DNA from: Fallopia convolvulus
Taxonomy: Eukaryota; Streptophyta; Magnoliopsida; Caryophyllales; Polygonaceae
Reading direction: 5' to 3'
Length of the DNA: 64,000 nucleotides
Assembly (NCBI GenBank): GCA_964016875.1
Contig: OZ024718.1
Span: forward strand, 40,674,406-40,738,405
The position numbers and the translations under genes are program-made. Position 1 is the stretch's first letter; every line of letters begins with the position of its first letter. Of the stretch, positions 46,031 through 56,827 are shown one piece after another. The notes beneath the pieces were generated by a model, which saw only the letters and a list, made by a program, of their open reading frames with translations, had not been told where the DNA came from and did no database searches.

Positions 46031-46892
46031 TGATGCGTCCTCGTATGGGATGCTTCGGATCGAACGGTGTTTGAGTAGTAGGTCTCGAATTAACACAGCG
46101 GAAGACTTGATTATGGCACGAACAATTGCAAGAACACGAGAATCTCGAGAATTTGGATGATAAAGGTGGCGGCGCAATAGCACTAAGGAGAAACTAGGAG
46201 AAAACCCTCGACTAAATTAATCCTTAAGGGTGCGCTCAATGAAAAACATAGTCCTAAGCCTCTTATATAGGGAGGCGGCACGAAATAAGCAAAGAAAACC
46301 CTAGTATGGGCGGCGCGCCTAGGGTTGATGCGTAGAACCAAGCCCAGCGGCGCAAGCCCATAATCCTTCGGCGCAAGGCCCATAAATCACTTACTAAAAT
46401 CATAAAACTACTAATAGCAATGTTCTATAATGGAAATAGTGCAAAAAACTACTAGAAATAGATAGGTCGTTCGCGACCGTGCTCGCAGTGTCACGACACG
46501 CTTGGCGCGGCGCTGGCGAGGCGCGGACACGACGCTGGCGAGGTCACGGCGCGGCACTGGGCGCTGGCGCGGACGCTGGGGAGGGCGCTGGCGCGAGGGT
46601 CGCGAGAACCTCAAGATGCGATCCATGGCACGGTGCAAGGCTCGGGTCCGATGGTGGCAAGGGGTTGGAGGTTGTCACTGTCGGTCCGAGTTGAGGTTCC
46701 TCGACGCCGAGGACGCACAAGGCAGTGTGCGTCGGCGCGGCGAGGGATGCGCCGTGGCCTGCGGAGAGGCGCGCCACAAGTGATTGTGTCGCGGTCTGGA
46801 TTGCTCGAGTCCTGGCACGAGTGATGGGGCCATCCGAGCGAAGTGTGAAAGCGTCGTCCTCCTGGCTAGCATCCATGGAGGGGGTCGCATCA
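46031..46892 (-). repeat. B 5' LTR
   Basis: This is the partner of 38810-39671, equal in length. It would promote gag-pol toward the left. A TATA-like tatataag lies near 46266 (minus). It is richer in CpG than its partner at about ten of the differing sites. Confidence 0.95.
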
Positions 46893-46913
46893 TAAGGTGT
46901 TTAAACTAGTTAT

Positions 46914-48222
46914 TGATGTTCGCCTTTTTAGTCGTGTTTTTAGGGTGTGTTTTAGTGTGTTTGAGTCTTTTTCTTTTAGTTTATGTTTTGTTTTGAGTCG
47001 TTTCTGTAGGTTTTCGTATTTTTTAAGATATGGAGTCTACATAAGCTTTGGTGGTGTTTTGTAGGTTTTTAGAAGCTGTTTGGAGCACTTTTGAGGAAAA
47101 GAGCAAAACCGAGGAGAAACGCTTAAGGAAAATCTCAAGGAATGATGTTCATAAAGACATTGAAGATCAAGTTTGGTCTTGGAAAGAGATAGAGGAATTC
47201 TTTAAAAAGACATAGGAAAAAGAATCGAGTCAAACCGAGGTGTAACGAACCCGCTACGGAAGTTTTACTCAAAGCTGTTCGTAGTGCTGTAACAGCTCAG
47301 TACCGAGTAGCACAGCTCGATACCGAGGCATCCCGTGTTGTAGCGAAGACCGAGTTGGCACAATTAAAAGGCTTTTATCCTATTTCCTTTTATGTCCTTA
47401 GATAGTTTTAAGGAATATATCTTATTAGAAGATTTATTTCCTTAGAGATAGATCTTAGATAGAAACGTTTCTCTATAAATACCCTTCTCTAGCTCTTGTT
47501 TGGATACACAGAACACACGATTGAGGAGAGGAGGACGAGAGAGAGAGGAGGCGTGGGAGATACAGATAGAGTAGAGATTAGAGATACTTGGAGGACAAGT
47601 TTTGTTTGGATTCAAAGTTGTAAGCTTTCTCTTTAATTTAATTTAGATGTTTTCAATTATGAATTGTGAGTAGTTTTCTCTCTCTAAGGTTGGGGTTGAA
47701 CCCAACAATGGTTATGCATACTTGTTTATGATCATGATTTGATTGTTTTTATTGCATTGATCTATTCTTTTGTTCTTAATCCTTGAAACGAAAGTTGATA
47801 GGAATTTCTCATTCATAGTTGAAGCGAAAGCGGAAACCTTGAATCAATTTAGTCAATTTAGGGTTTTGAAGCGAAAGCGGATCAATCCTAGTTGAAGTAG
47901 AAGAGATAGATTAACAAGTTTATTGATTGAATGGAAGTTATTTGATCTACTTGCTTAGTTGACGAAAGTTGACGACTTTATGTGATAAAGGCATGATCTT
48001 TATGTTTCATTAGCGTTGGCATTGCATGATTGTTGTTGTGGTGATACCTAAACCTTAGAATCTCTTTTCCTTGATATAAAAATCCTTGCTTTTCTCTCTT
48101 ACTTGCGCTCTAAGTAACAACAAAACTTGATACTAACTATCTCCCGTGGACGAACCTGACTTCTCTATACATAGCGGGGTCTTGATTATAAATTTATTTG
48201 TTTTCAAGAAACCCTCCCAACA
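46914..48222 (+). repeat. G 5' LTR (1,309 bp)
   Basis: The TATA-like ctctataaatac is at about 47472. It contains gctcagtaccgag and gctcgataccgag (47297-47335), members of the TCGGTACCGA motif group. Its tail (gattataaatttatttg, then aaaccctcccaaca) is shared with F. Confidence 0.9.
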
Positions 48223-48225
48223 AAT

Positions 48226-48242
48226 TGGCGCCGTTGCGGGGA
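48226..48242 (+). promoter_or_regulatory. G primer-binding site
   Basis: The tggcgccgttgcgggga motif begins three bases after the LTR. It matches the tggcgccgttgccgggga type common in Athila-like plant elements. Confidence 0.8.
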
Positions 48243-48551
48243 GATTTAAATAGTGCCAAGTTTTGTTCTTTTTGCGTTTTTTGGGACTTAGCCGAGTCGG
48301 TAACGACCCCCCTAGGGTCTGTACCGACCCTGCTGGGTAACCCAGTTTCTGTGTTTTTTCTGTTTATTTTCTAGGTCACTATCGAGTCGTTACCGACCCT
48401 ATCCAGGTCGGTACTGACCTTGTCGATAGGTAGTTGCTTCTTTCTTTTCAGTTTTTGTTTTACGGGATCACTTCAGGCACGATACCGACCCTCTCTGAGA
48501 ACCCGTTTTGCTTTTTGATTTCGTTTTTGTTTTTGTTTTTTCTTTCAGTGT
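48243..48551 (+). other. G leader with repeated GTCGGTAACGACC motifs
   Basis: About 310 bases before the gag ATG have at least six near-palindromes such as gagtcggtaacgacc, gggtctgtaccgaccct and caggtcggtactgacc (48291-48500), spaced irregularly and separated by T-rich stretches. No ORF is supported. Confidence 0.7.
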
Positions 48552-48559
48552 ATGCCAGC

Positions 48560-49462
48560 TGATAAGGATCGAGTCGGTGGAGTCACTGCAAGGTCACTTC
48601 GGACGCTCTCTTCTTCCCGAGGGAACGGATGGTGTGCCTCGGAATTGGTGATGGTGGACGTGTAAAGGTTTGAAAAACCAGAAATGGATGATGGAGTTTG
48701 GAATGTGACGGATATGAATGAGTTTAGGGTGTGTATATGACTCACCACACTCGAAACTCAAACTACGAGATTCAAGGACAAGGATGTGACGCACCTGATC
48801 TTGGATCTCAAGGATGATCCGATATGACCCACGAATCAAAATTAAAAACAAAGAACAACAAGAAATTTTATTCAAGGCAAAATGCCCCAAACCAAAGTCG
48901 AAAACATGACTTAAAAAATACAAAGTTTTCAAGTTCTTCCAATCTACGAAACTAAGGAGGAAGACGCCTCCTTTAAAGGAATTCGGATTTCAAAACAACC
49001 CCTTCAATATCCGACCATTAATTCAATAATGAAGATGAAAAACCCTTGGACAACCAGCCTTAAATGTGTCTTGAATTGGCACACAAGTGGTCCAAACTCG
49101 GCGTAAGCTAGGCGCCCGGCATAGCCACGTTGCCACCGGTGACTAGCAACGTGCACCCTCCGTCAACTTCATACTTGCTCGCCGCTCCATGGACCAAAAG
49201 ACCGGCTTGAAGCTCTTCTTGCAAGACACGCGCTCGAGCCCTTGTTATCCGCCCTAGATAAGGCCCACTATCGCTGGTGCCGCTGGCGTGCCCAGGTGGC
49301 TCGGTACCGAGGTTGGGCAGCTCGGTACCGTGGGCAAAATAGTCGCCAGGAAGCTCGGTACCGAGGTTGGATGGCTCGGTGCCGGGGCCATCTGGGTCAT
49401 GAAGAAGCTTGCTACCATGGGCAACTTGGCCATGATGTGGCACGTGAGGCATAATCACATCA
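48560..49462 (-). repeat. J 3' LTR
   Basis: The J pol tail frame reaches to 49108 inside it, with GRITRARARVLQEE at about 49190-49270. It carries four TCGGTACCG-type motifs (49307-49390). The first 540 or so bases are almost identical to the right copy, the rest clearly less so. A C/T-rich stretch (49463-49482) is the complement of the purine tract. Confidence 0.92.
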
Positions 49463-51322
49463 TCCTCCCTCCCTTGAAAAGGATTCGTCCTCGAATCTTT
49501 CAAGCCTGCAAAACAAAGGACACATCGAGGGAAGCACAAGCAAGTAAAATCTATGAAAGTCAAGTTAAGAGCAACATTTCCAAGTTCAATATGATATAAT
49601 CCGATGAATGCACCAACTATACACTTTGTGGGTCTGACTCTACATACATGAAATATACCATAGTTTCTCCCAGATGGACATGGTGTATTCCAACTCATGA
49701 AAGCATGGAAACTACGCAATTTATAAAATGACATGTGCTGAGATAGTGAACTATGATGAAAACAAGAATACTTAGGCCTCGATGTCAGAAACTCATGAAT
49801 AGGAGATGAAATCATTTGAGTAATTGAATGTGACATATCCAACACATATTTATGCTTATGGTTGAGAGGAGTGTAGGAAACTGCCTTGACAGATGCAATC
49901 TTAGGACAAGCGATCGTCCCGGCCATGTTGTGGACAGCTTTTGGTTCGAACTTGTTTGAGGTCGTTCTCTGAGATCCGACTCGGAATTGAGTGATTCCAA
50001 GTCCCACTTGCAAATACAGAAGCCTACTTGACTGCTACCAAATTTCAGACGGAAAGAGCTAGAGAGCAGGGAGCTATGGCCATTCTTCCCAGGCTGCGCA
50101 AAGAGATACGAAGAGCACATTTCCTCATCGTTGACTTGACCCTCGCCTTGGCATTGGAACGGTATGCACGACGGTACCTTGGGAGTCAAGTTGGTCCATG
50201 GTGTAGCTATTGAATTCATCGAGCTTCTCTTGATGATAAGACAACATGCATGTCGTGGTGGAGTTGGAATTGGGTTCATGCCTTCCTCCCCTTCTTTCTT
50301 GGGCCTCGGAGGCACATCTTTCCTAGGCGGAGGAGAGGGTTGGTCTTGCCTAAAATCAGGCTTCTTGGGCTGTCTCGGAGTAACACTCGACGAAGAGTTG
50401 TGCCACGGTTTGGAATGGACCCTCTCGGCGTAGTCTAGTGGGACAAAGCGTCCTTCAAGTACACACTTAAGCTCACGCCAAGTTCGGATCGGTTGTTCCA
50501 CATCACGATGCCTAGATTCTTTGTCTTGCAACCACCAATGGTAGGCAAAGTTGGTAAAATGAACAATGGCGACGACTATCCTTCTCTCGTCCTCATAGCC
50601 ATAGTAATCAAACACGGTTTCGGTCTTGGCTTCCAATCGAGGCATGCGTCGGCACCGATGGTTCCCGAGAAAGTTTGGATTTGGAGCTTGATTCCTTGGT
50701 GGCGCTCTCCCACTTGATGTCCCTCTTCATCATAGGCGGCCTGTTGTGTCCAAGCCGCTTGAAATGGGGCTCGATAAGTCGCTTGCATAGGAGGCGCGCC
50801 TTGGACACCCATGCGCCGGGGAAAGAGATGGGTCGTGCCCGTCTGCGCCGGTGTTGTCCTAGGAGTATAGCCATATCGCTCATTGCCTACATTGTTAGTG
50901 TTCGAAGGCAACAGAATATTATTAGGAAAAGTAGAATATGGAGGAACAAATTCAGTCCTTACCCCGGAAGACGTCACAAATGGTTGATTGAAATTTGATC
51001 CCGAAAGATAACCTTGTGATGCTAGTTGAACGTTGGAGGTAGAACCTTCCTCCAAATGTATGCCTCGAGTGGTGGAGATGATCGGCTCTAGATAAGAGCT
51101 CACACCGAGTGACAAAGGTGGTTCTCGGTTAATGCTTTGTGCATTGGTGGCACTATCTTGGATGACTTCGTCGTGCCTTGTCAACCTTTGCACAATGTCA
51201 TCAAACCTAGAACAAAAGGAATGAAGATCTTGTTGCATTGATTGTAGCATAGCAGCCACGGATGAATCCGAGTTACCATCCCAAGGTGAGCTATCATTCC
51301 CTGCATCCGACATCTTGCACAA
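49463..51322 (-). pseudogene. J gag and pol-tail remnant
   Basis: From the ATG at 51322 (Met-Cys-Lys-Met, with a second Met 3 codons on) comes a helical Gln/Asp-rich segment (VAAMLQSMQQDLHSFCSRFDDI), a Pro/Thr-rich linker, then KLQIQTFSGTIGADACLDW. After a frameshift near 50640 the gag core VFDYYGYEDERRIVVAIVHF and YHWWLQDKE continue, to ERVHSK. Next comes a Lys/Pro-rich linker, then text unlike any pol, then DSRTNPFQGREDDV at the LTR border. The deletion removed protease, reverse transcriptase, RNase H and most of integrase. Confidence 0.75.
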
Positions 51323-52256
51323 ACTTCACCAAACAAGTTAAATCCAACAAGAAAGTGGTACTTCGAGCCACACACAACCAATTCTCAACTTAGACTCGAA
51401 AAGTGCCAAACTTGCAAGTATTAGGACTTTAGTGTAAAAGGAACAAGAAATGGCTCAAAAGAAAGGCACCAGCAATGGCAATGCAATACAAGCAACAAGT
51501 TTGTCAACCACTCGAATTTAGGAAGCTACTAGGTACCAAGTTACAAACAAAAATGAACAAAAAGAGCTTAGACAAATAGAGGACCTTTTTCGGAATTTCT
51601 TTCTCACGGGGTCCGACTTATTCTGTGCACTGCCCCTTATTAGCCTTTTGGCCGCCGACAAGGTTTTTCTAGCCCTGCTTCTTTTTCTTTCCGAGCCCGA
51701 TTTTTTTAAAAACTTTTTAAGCACACTTTTCATCCTATTACAATCAAGCATACAAAGCTTCAACAACCAAATTGATTTACACCTCTACTCGGTGTTCCTT
51801 TTTTTTTTATACGGCTTGGTACTTTTCCCGTATCCTAACCCGAGTGAGTACACAATATTGTAAGCTTGAAATTCAGTTTTTATGCAATACCAACATGCTC
51901 GAAAAGATCAAAGAAAGGACCGAAAATTTGCAGCTACAAAAGTGGTATTAAAGACGAAAAAAGGTGAAAGGCCAAAGGGTGGCTCTTGGTATTTTTCGAC
52001 TTTAATTCATTCAATCAATGATTAATGGCTTTCTTCAACCTTTGGACAACCTAACAACTCAGTTTGGTCGTCCTCCATAGGTAGGCTTACACATACAAGA
52101 GTCGAGGACACAAATCGATGCAAAACACAGGGTCGGTAACGACTCGTGAGGGGTCGGTAATGCAAGGGTTTGTGGAACGAGTTTTGTGAGGGTAAACACT
52201 TGCAAAATTCAACAAATTTCAGAGCTAAAGAGAGAGAAAGTGGGTGTACCTTGCGT
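51323..52256 (-). other. J leader
   Basis: No supported frame. It has two gggtcggtaa motifs (52131-52160) and an A/T-rich stretch. It is the untranslated region between the primer site and gag. Confidence 0.5.
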
Positions 52257-52269
52257 GGCTCTGATACCA
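52257..52269 (-). promoter_or_regulatory. J primer-binding site
   Basis: The minus strand reads tggtatcagagcc, the common plant site for initiator tRNA-Met, two bases from the LTR end. Confidence 0.85.
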
Positions 52270-52271
52270 CA

Positions 52272-53174
52272 TGATAAGGATCGAGTCGGTGGAGTCACTG
52301 CAAGGTCACTTCGGACGCTCTCTTCTTCCCGAGGGAACGGATGGTGTGCCTCGGAATTGGTGATGGTGGACGTGTAAAGGTTTGAAAAACCAGAAATGGA
52401 TGATGGAGTTTGGAATGTGACGGATATGAATGAGTTTAGGGTGTGTATATGACTCACCACACTCGAAACTCAAACTACGAGATTCAAGGACAAGGATGTG
52501 ACGCACCTGATCTTGGATCTCAAGGATGATCCGATATGACCCACGAATCAAAATTAAAAACAAAGAACAACAAGAAATTTTATTCAAGGCAAAATTCCCC
52601 AAACCAAAGTCGAAAACATGACTTAAAAAATACAAAGTTTTCAAGTTCTTCCAATCTACGAAACTAAGGAGGAAGACGCCTCCTTTAAAGGAATTCGGAT
52701 TTCAAAACAACCCCTTCAATATCCGACCATTAATTCAATAATGAAGATGAAAAACCCTTGGACAACCAGCCTTAAATGTGTCTTGAATTGGCACACAAGT
52801 GGTCCAAACTCGGCGTAAGCTAGGCGCCCGACATATCCACGTTGCCACCGGTGACTAGCAACGTGCACCCTCCGTCAACTTCATATTTGCTCGACGCTCC
52901 AAGGACCAAAAGACCGGCTTGAAGCTCTTCTTGCAAGACACGCGCTCGAGCGTTTGTTATCCGCCCTAGATAAGGCCCACTATCGCTGGCGCGGCTGGCG
53001 CGCCCACGTGGCTCGGTACCGAGGTTGGGCAGCTCGGTACCATGGGCAAAACAGTTACCAGGGAGCTAGGTACCGAGGTTGGATGGCTCGGTATCAGGGC
53101 CATCTGGGTCATGAAGAAGCTCGCTACAGTGGGCAACTTGGCCATGATGTGGCACGTGAGGCATAATCACATCA
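52272..53174 (-). repeat. J 5' LTR
   Basis: This is the partner of 48560-49462, and both are 903 bp. It has four TCGGTACC-type motifs at 53009-53095, several mutated, and would drive minus-strand transcription of J. Confidence 0.92.
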
Positions 53175-53585
53175 CCAGCTGAAGGACGTCGAGTTGTCTC
53201 TAATCCAGTAGTAGACTCTGAATCCGAGCGATACTTCCACCGACGATTAAGCGAACACAAAGCCATGGCCATGACACATGAATAGATGGCACAACAGATG
53301 GCTGCACTCTAGAGGCAACTCGATGCCGTGCAAGTAGATAAAACCGCTCTACAGGAACAACTCAATGCCTATCCAAGGAATGCTAAACAATATATGCATC
53401 TAGAACTGAGGGTGCCAGAGTCCGCAATTGTGCTTCCGGAGATAGAGAAGAATTTTGAGATTAAGGCTCAATTCATATCCTTAATAAAAAAGGCTCAGTT
53501 TGAGGGAAAATCCATTGCGTGCCCAATATAACATATTAGAAATTTCCTTAATTTATGTGACTTAGGGGCATTAAAAGGAATTTCC

Positions 53586-54176
53586 CTTAATTTAATTTAG
53601 ATGTTTTCAATTATGAATTGTGAGTAGTTTTCTCTCTCTAAGGTTGGGGTTGAACCCAACAATGGTTGTGCATGCTTGTTTGTGATCATGATTTGATTGT
53701 TTTTATTGCACTGATCTATTCTCTTGTTCTTAATCCTTGAAACGAAAGTTGATAGGAATTTCTCATTCATACTTGAAGCGAAAGCGGATACCTTGAATCA
53801 GAATAGTCAAATTAGGGTTTTGAAGCGAAAGCGGATCAATCCTAGTTGAAGTAGAAAAGATAGATTAACAAGTTTATTGATTGAACGAAAGTTAGTTGAT
53901 TTACTTGCTTAGTTGACGAAAGTTGACGACTTTATGTAATAAAGGCATGATCTTTATGTTTCATTAGTGTTGGCATTGCATGATTGTTGTTGTGGTGATA
54001 CCTAAACCTTAGAATTTCTCTGCCTTGATATAAAAATCTTTGCTTTTCTCTCTTACTTGCGCTCTAAGTAAGAACAAAACTTGATACTGACTATCTCTCA
54101 TGGACGAACCTGACTTCGCTATACACAGTGAGGTCTTGATTATAAATTTATTTGTTGTCAAGAAACCCTTCCAACA
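53586..54176 (+). repeat. G 3' LTR, truncated at its left end
   Basis: It matches the last 590 or so bases of the 5' LTR (47632-48222) with scattered differences. About 720 bases of its left part, including the TATA region, are missing because of the deletion that removed pol. Confidence 0.85.
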
Positions 54177-54181
54177 ATTAT

Positions 54182-54241
54182 TGATTAAGGTTCCCGCATT
54201 ATAGAAGATAACGCGTTTACATGTTAATTATGTCCAAAACA
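54182..54241 (+). repeat. D 3' LTR, last piece
   Basis: It matches the end of the D 5' LTR (about 32550-32606), ending GTCCAAAACA before the ccatt duplication. The H LTR has the same sequence type (gataacgcgtttacgtgtta). Confidence 0.8.
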
Positions 54242-54440
54242 CCATTTATGTCAAAAAAATTGCATTTCATGTTTTTATACGTATTTTTGGTAAAAATTCA
54301 ACCTCTATGCTCATTTAACATATACAATAAATATAAATATGGAAATAATGATAATGAATATGAACCACATCATGAGAAATTAAACATGACCTCACTTTAC
54401 TTAAATAAAGCACATTTTAGAAGAAAAAAATATGTATAGG

Positions 54441-55965
54441 TGATAGAGCATATAGATATAGGTTTTAAAAGCATGTATTTATTCCCGTTTTATGCATAAT
54501 TAGTTAGAATTTCACTTTAAGTTGTAGATTAGTTTTGTTTCGGTTTAGTTCGGAATCTACGCGCTTGTGTGCTTTATTGTAGGTTGGAAGGTGAAGCATG
54601 GTGGATATGAAGCTAAGGGATGGATTTGATGAAGCTTAGAGTGATACAAGTGAAGATTGGAAGAACTAAGACCCAAGAGCTTGATGGATAAGAATGCCTA
54701 AATCCGGGTCATGCATTGGAGTCTTGTTTTGACACCTTTATCTTGAAATGCTTGGTTTGGGAGCTACAGTGGTCGGATGAAGCTGAATTTGGTATCACTG
54801 GAAAGCTAACTCGAAGAGCTACAGTTCATATTTTTACTCCGAGTCCAAATTCCAACTAGAAGGGGGTCAAAACAGCCTTTGAAGTGTCACTAGAGTTGCT
54901 GAGGCCAAAGCGCGGGCAGAACCAAGGAGAGCGCGACCGCGCTTTGGGTGCACTTGACCGCGCTCCGGCGCGTTTGTACGACGCTGACTCGGCCTTCCGT
55001 GTTATCTTTTGGGCCGACTTTATTTGTATTTTTGGATGTTTTTAGCTACGATATAAATACTTTTATTAGGGTTCTTTGGAGAATGATGCTATCCTTTACT
55101 TTGTGTTCTACGTTAGTTTGAATTGGAGATTTATGGGAGACTAAACCCTAGATTTGAAATTGAACAGAAATTTGACTCTTGTAAGTTTTATTTTTCTTTA
55201 ATGTCGATTTCTAGCTAATTTTCCCATGTCCAACTAGTTAGTTGAAGTTGTGTGCATGATCGTTTGTGAGATTTGAATTATTTCTATTTGTCTTGACTAG
55301 ATTGGATCTCTCCGTGCTTGATTGATTAAATTCGCTTAGGATTATTATAGATTGGCCACCTATTTTACTTCTAGGTTGAGTTACAACTAGAATAATTAAA
55401 TAGACGGTGGAATTTGATTATTCATGGATGAATCCTTTGATTAAACTTATAGACGGTGGAATAAGGTTAATCAAAGGTGGAGAATTTAATCACAAGTCGT
55501 CATGAATAGACGGTGGAATTCATGATTATTGTTTCTATTGAATGCTTTGAACTTAATTGCATGATCAACTTGACATAGAAGGTTTTCTAGGTTAATTGAT
55601 TAAAAAGTTGTTAAAGACGGTGTATATTAATAACCACTTTAAGCTTGAATTTCATAAATTCACAATAGATTAGTCAAGGGAAATCGAAATAAAGATAATC
55701 AAGGATCAAAACTCATGTATGCAATGGATACAAAACTAGTTGGACGCTTTTCTCCATATTTGATTCTTTAATCGTTTACTTTCTTTGTTTCAATTTCTTA
55801 GATTTTAGTTTACAATCATAAAATCCCCTTTCGCTTAGTAATAGTATTTAAATACGAATAATCCGAGTCTCTGTGGGTTCGACCCTTGCTTCCGCTTTAC
55901 TAAGGTTAGAAAGTTAGGAATAATTCTTTGACAGTGCTTTTACAGCGACATAAAAGTGCTCGTCA
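54441..55965 (+). mobile_element. Element L: solo LTR of 1,525 bp
   Basis: Termini are TGATAGAGCA and TGCTCGTCA with perfect flanks atagg (54436-54440 and 55966-55970). A TATA-like gatataaatac lies at 55049, and 'gtctctgtgggttcgacccttgc' near 55870 is a typical LTR-end motif. A G/C-rich patch with gcgcgaccgcgctt repeats lies at 54905-54990. The phrase tagacggtggaat recurs three or more times at 55403-55520. No internal region. Confidence 0.85.
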
Positions 55966-55970
55966 ATAGG

Positions 55971-56827
55971 ATGAGGGTGGTCTAAATGGGAGAAAATCTG
56001 AGAATCGTAAAATATGCATTTTTCTTTTAAAAAATATTGAATATAATACTCATTTCGATTGGAAATAAGTATCCATTTAGTATTTGGCATAAATTTAAGA
56101 AAAATATTTTTTGAACTCAAAATCTTAAAGTTCTCCTTAATCTTATCACCATTAAAATTTATACTATCTTTTTTGCCAAATGAATGTAGAGTATTATTCA
56201 AATAAAATAAATTTTAATAAAAATTCCCATACCTCACTCCTAATTAATTACCTTAAAATTTTAAAACGACACATAAAGTTGATCAAAATTGAAGTGCTAA
56301 TATCTGATCGGAGGGAGTGGTTTTTATGTGTTTTTTTTAGTTTTTCACATGCACACACCTTAAAATCTTAAACTAATTCAAAACTGATGCAGATTTTAGG
56401 CAAAACATGACACACACACAATTCAAAAAGCATGCATATTGTCAATGAAAATGATGAAACCACTAAAAATTAGATGCACATATTGGCCAATTTCTATGCA
56501 CACAACACCCATATTTAAAAAAAATTAATGCACATAAAGTTCAAATATATGCATATTTTCCATAAAAAGATTTACATCTAGCTAATATAAAATAGATATG
56601 CACACTTGAACAAAACAAAATATGCACATCCATTTTAGATGTGTATATTCGAAAAAGTATGCAATATATGTCAATAGGTAGATCATTTGGCCATGATAGT
56701 AGAATCGGGTTTAAGATCAAGCAACGGTGGAGATTTGGATCAATAATAGTGTTGAAAATCTTGGAGCTACTTCAACAAGTCAAGAGAGGAGACTACCAAC
56801 TGAGGAATCAATTCAAGATTTTAATAA
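55971..56827. other. Unassigned AT-rich DNA
   Basis: No supported gene. A fragment atcggagggagtgg at about 56308 resembles the right end of a Stowaway-type MITE, but no left end was found. Short frames here carry no domain. Confidence 0.4.

Larger units (their letters stand above)
38810..46892 (-). mobile_element. Element B: nearly complete, young Ty3/gypsy chromovirus-like element
   Basis: Both LTRs are 862 bp, run TGATGCGTCC to GTCGCATCA on the plus strand, and are flanked by a perfect taagg (38805-38809 and 46893-46897). I count about 17 differences between them (about 2%), the lowest for any pair here apart from part of J. The internal region encodes gag and the full pol order on the minus strand, with one nonsense codon and two frameshifts. 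Gene order and motifs match A. By LTR divergence it inserted recently relative to other elements in this window. Confidence 0.95.
48560..53174 (-). mobile_element. Element J: internally deleted gypsy element in G gag
   Basis: Two 903-bp LTRs (48560-49462 and 52272-53174) run TGATAAGG to ATCACATCA and are flanked by a perfect ccagc (48555-48559 and 53175-53179). Minus-strand reading: tRNA-Met-type primer site (52257-52269), leader, gag, then a deletion that removes nearly all of pol, then a short pol end and LTR. It is non-autonomous. Its gag and LTR tail motifs are of the chromovirus-like type seen in A and B. Confidence 0.9.
48552..53585 (+). pseudogene. G gag, interrupted by J after the third codon and truncated
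   Basis: The ATG at 48552 is followed by CCA GC, then J, and the frame continues at 53180 (same phase once the ccagc duplication is removed). The text includes RRVVSNPVVDSESERYFHRR, two stops near 53280-53312, a coiled coil (RQLDAVQVDKTALQEQL) and the Athila gag region ESAIVLPEIEKNFEIK (about 53418) with a HIRNFLNLCD motif (about 53535). It then jumps into LTR sequence at about 53585 with microhomology ttaattta. Gag would be a shell protein; here only the N-terminal part remains. Confidence 0.75.
46914..54176 (+). mobile_element. Element G: Athila-like deletion derivative
   Basis: It runs from TGATGTTCGCC to CCTTCCAACA with flanks gttat (46909-46913) and attat (54177-54181), one mismatch. 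It comprises a full 5' LTR, primer site and leader, about 110 codons of gag (interrupted by J), then a jump into the middle of the 3' LTR. All of pol is gone. The primer site and gag motifs fit the Athila group. Confidence 0.85.
32108..54241 (+). mobile_element. Element D: Tat-type Ty3/gypsy element, heavily nested
   Basis: It begins TGTTGGGTC and ends GTCCAAAACA, with a perfect duplication ccatt (32103-32107 and 54242-54246). Plus-strand order: 5' LTR, primer site, gag fused to protease, K insertion, reverse transcriptase, RNase H start, deletion of second RNase H and integrase, antisense gene, 3' LTR. The 3' LTR is split by B and G. C and H share its primer site and, for C, the antisense gene. 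Stops and active-site changes show it is old. Confidence 0.88.

Noticed and set aside
56290..56330. Possible Stowaway MITE end (cggagggagt)
   Set aside because: Only one end is visible, with no inverted partner or TA duplication.
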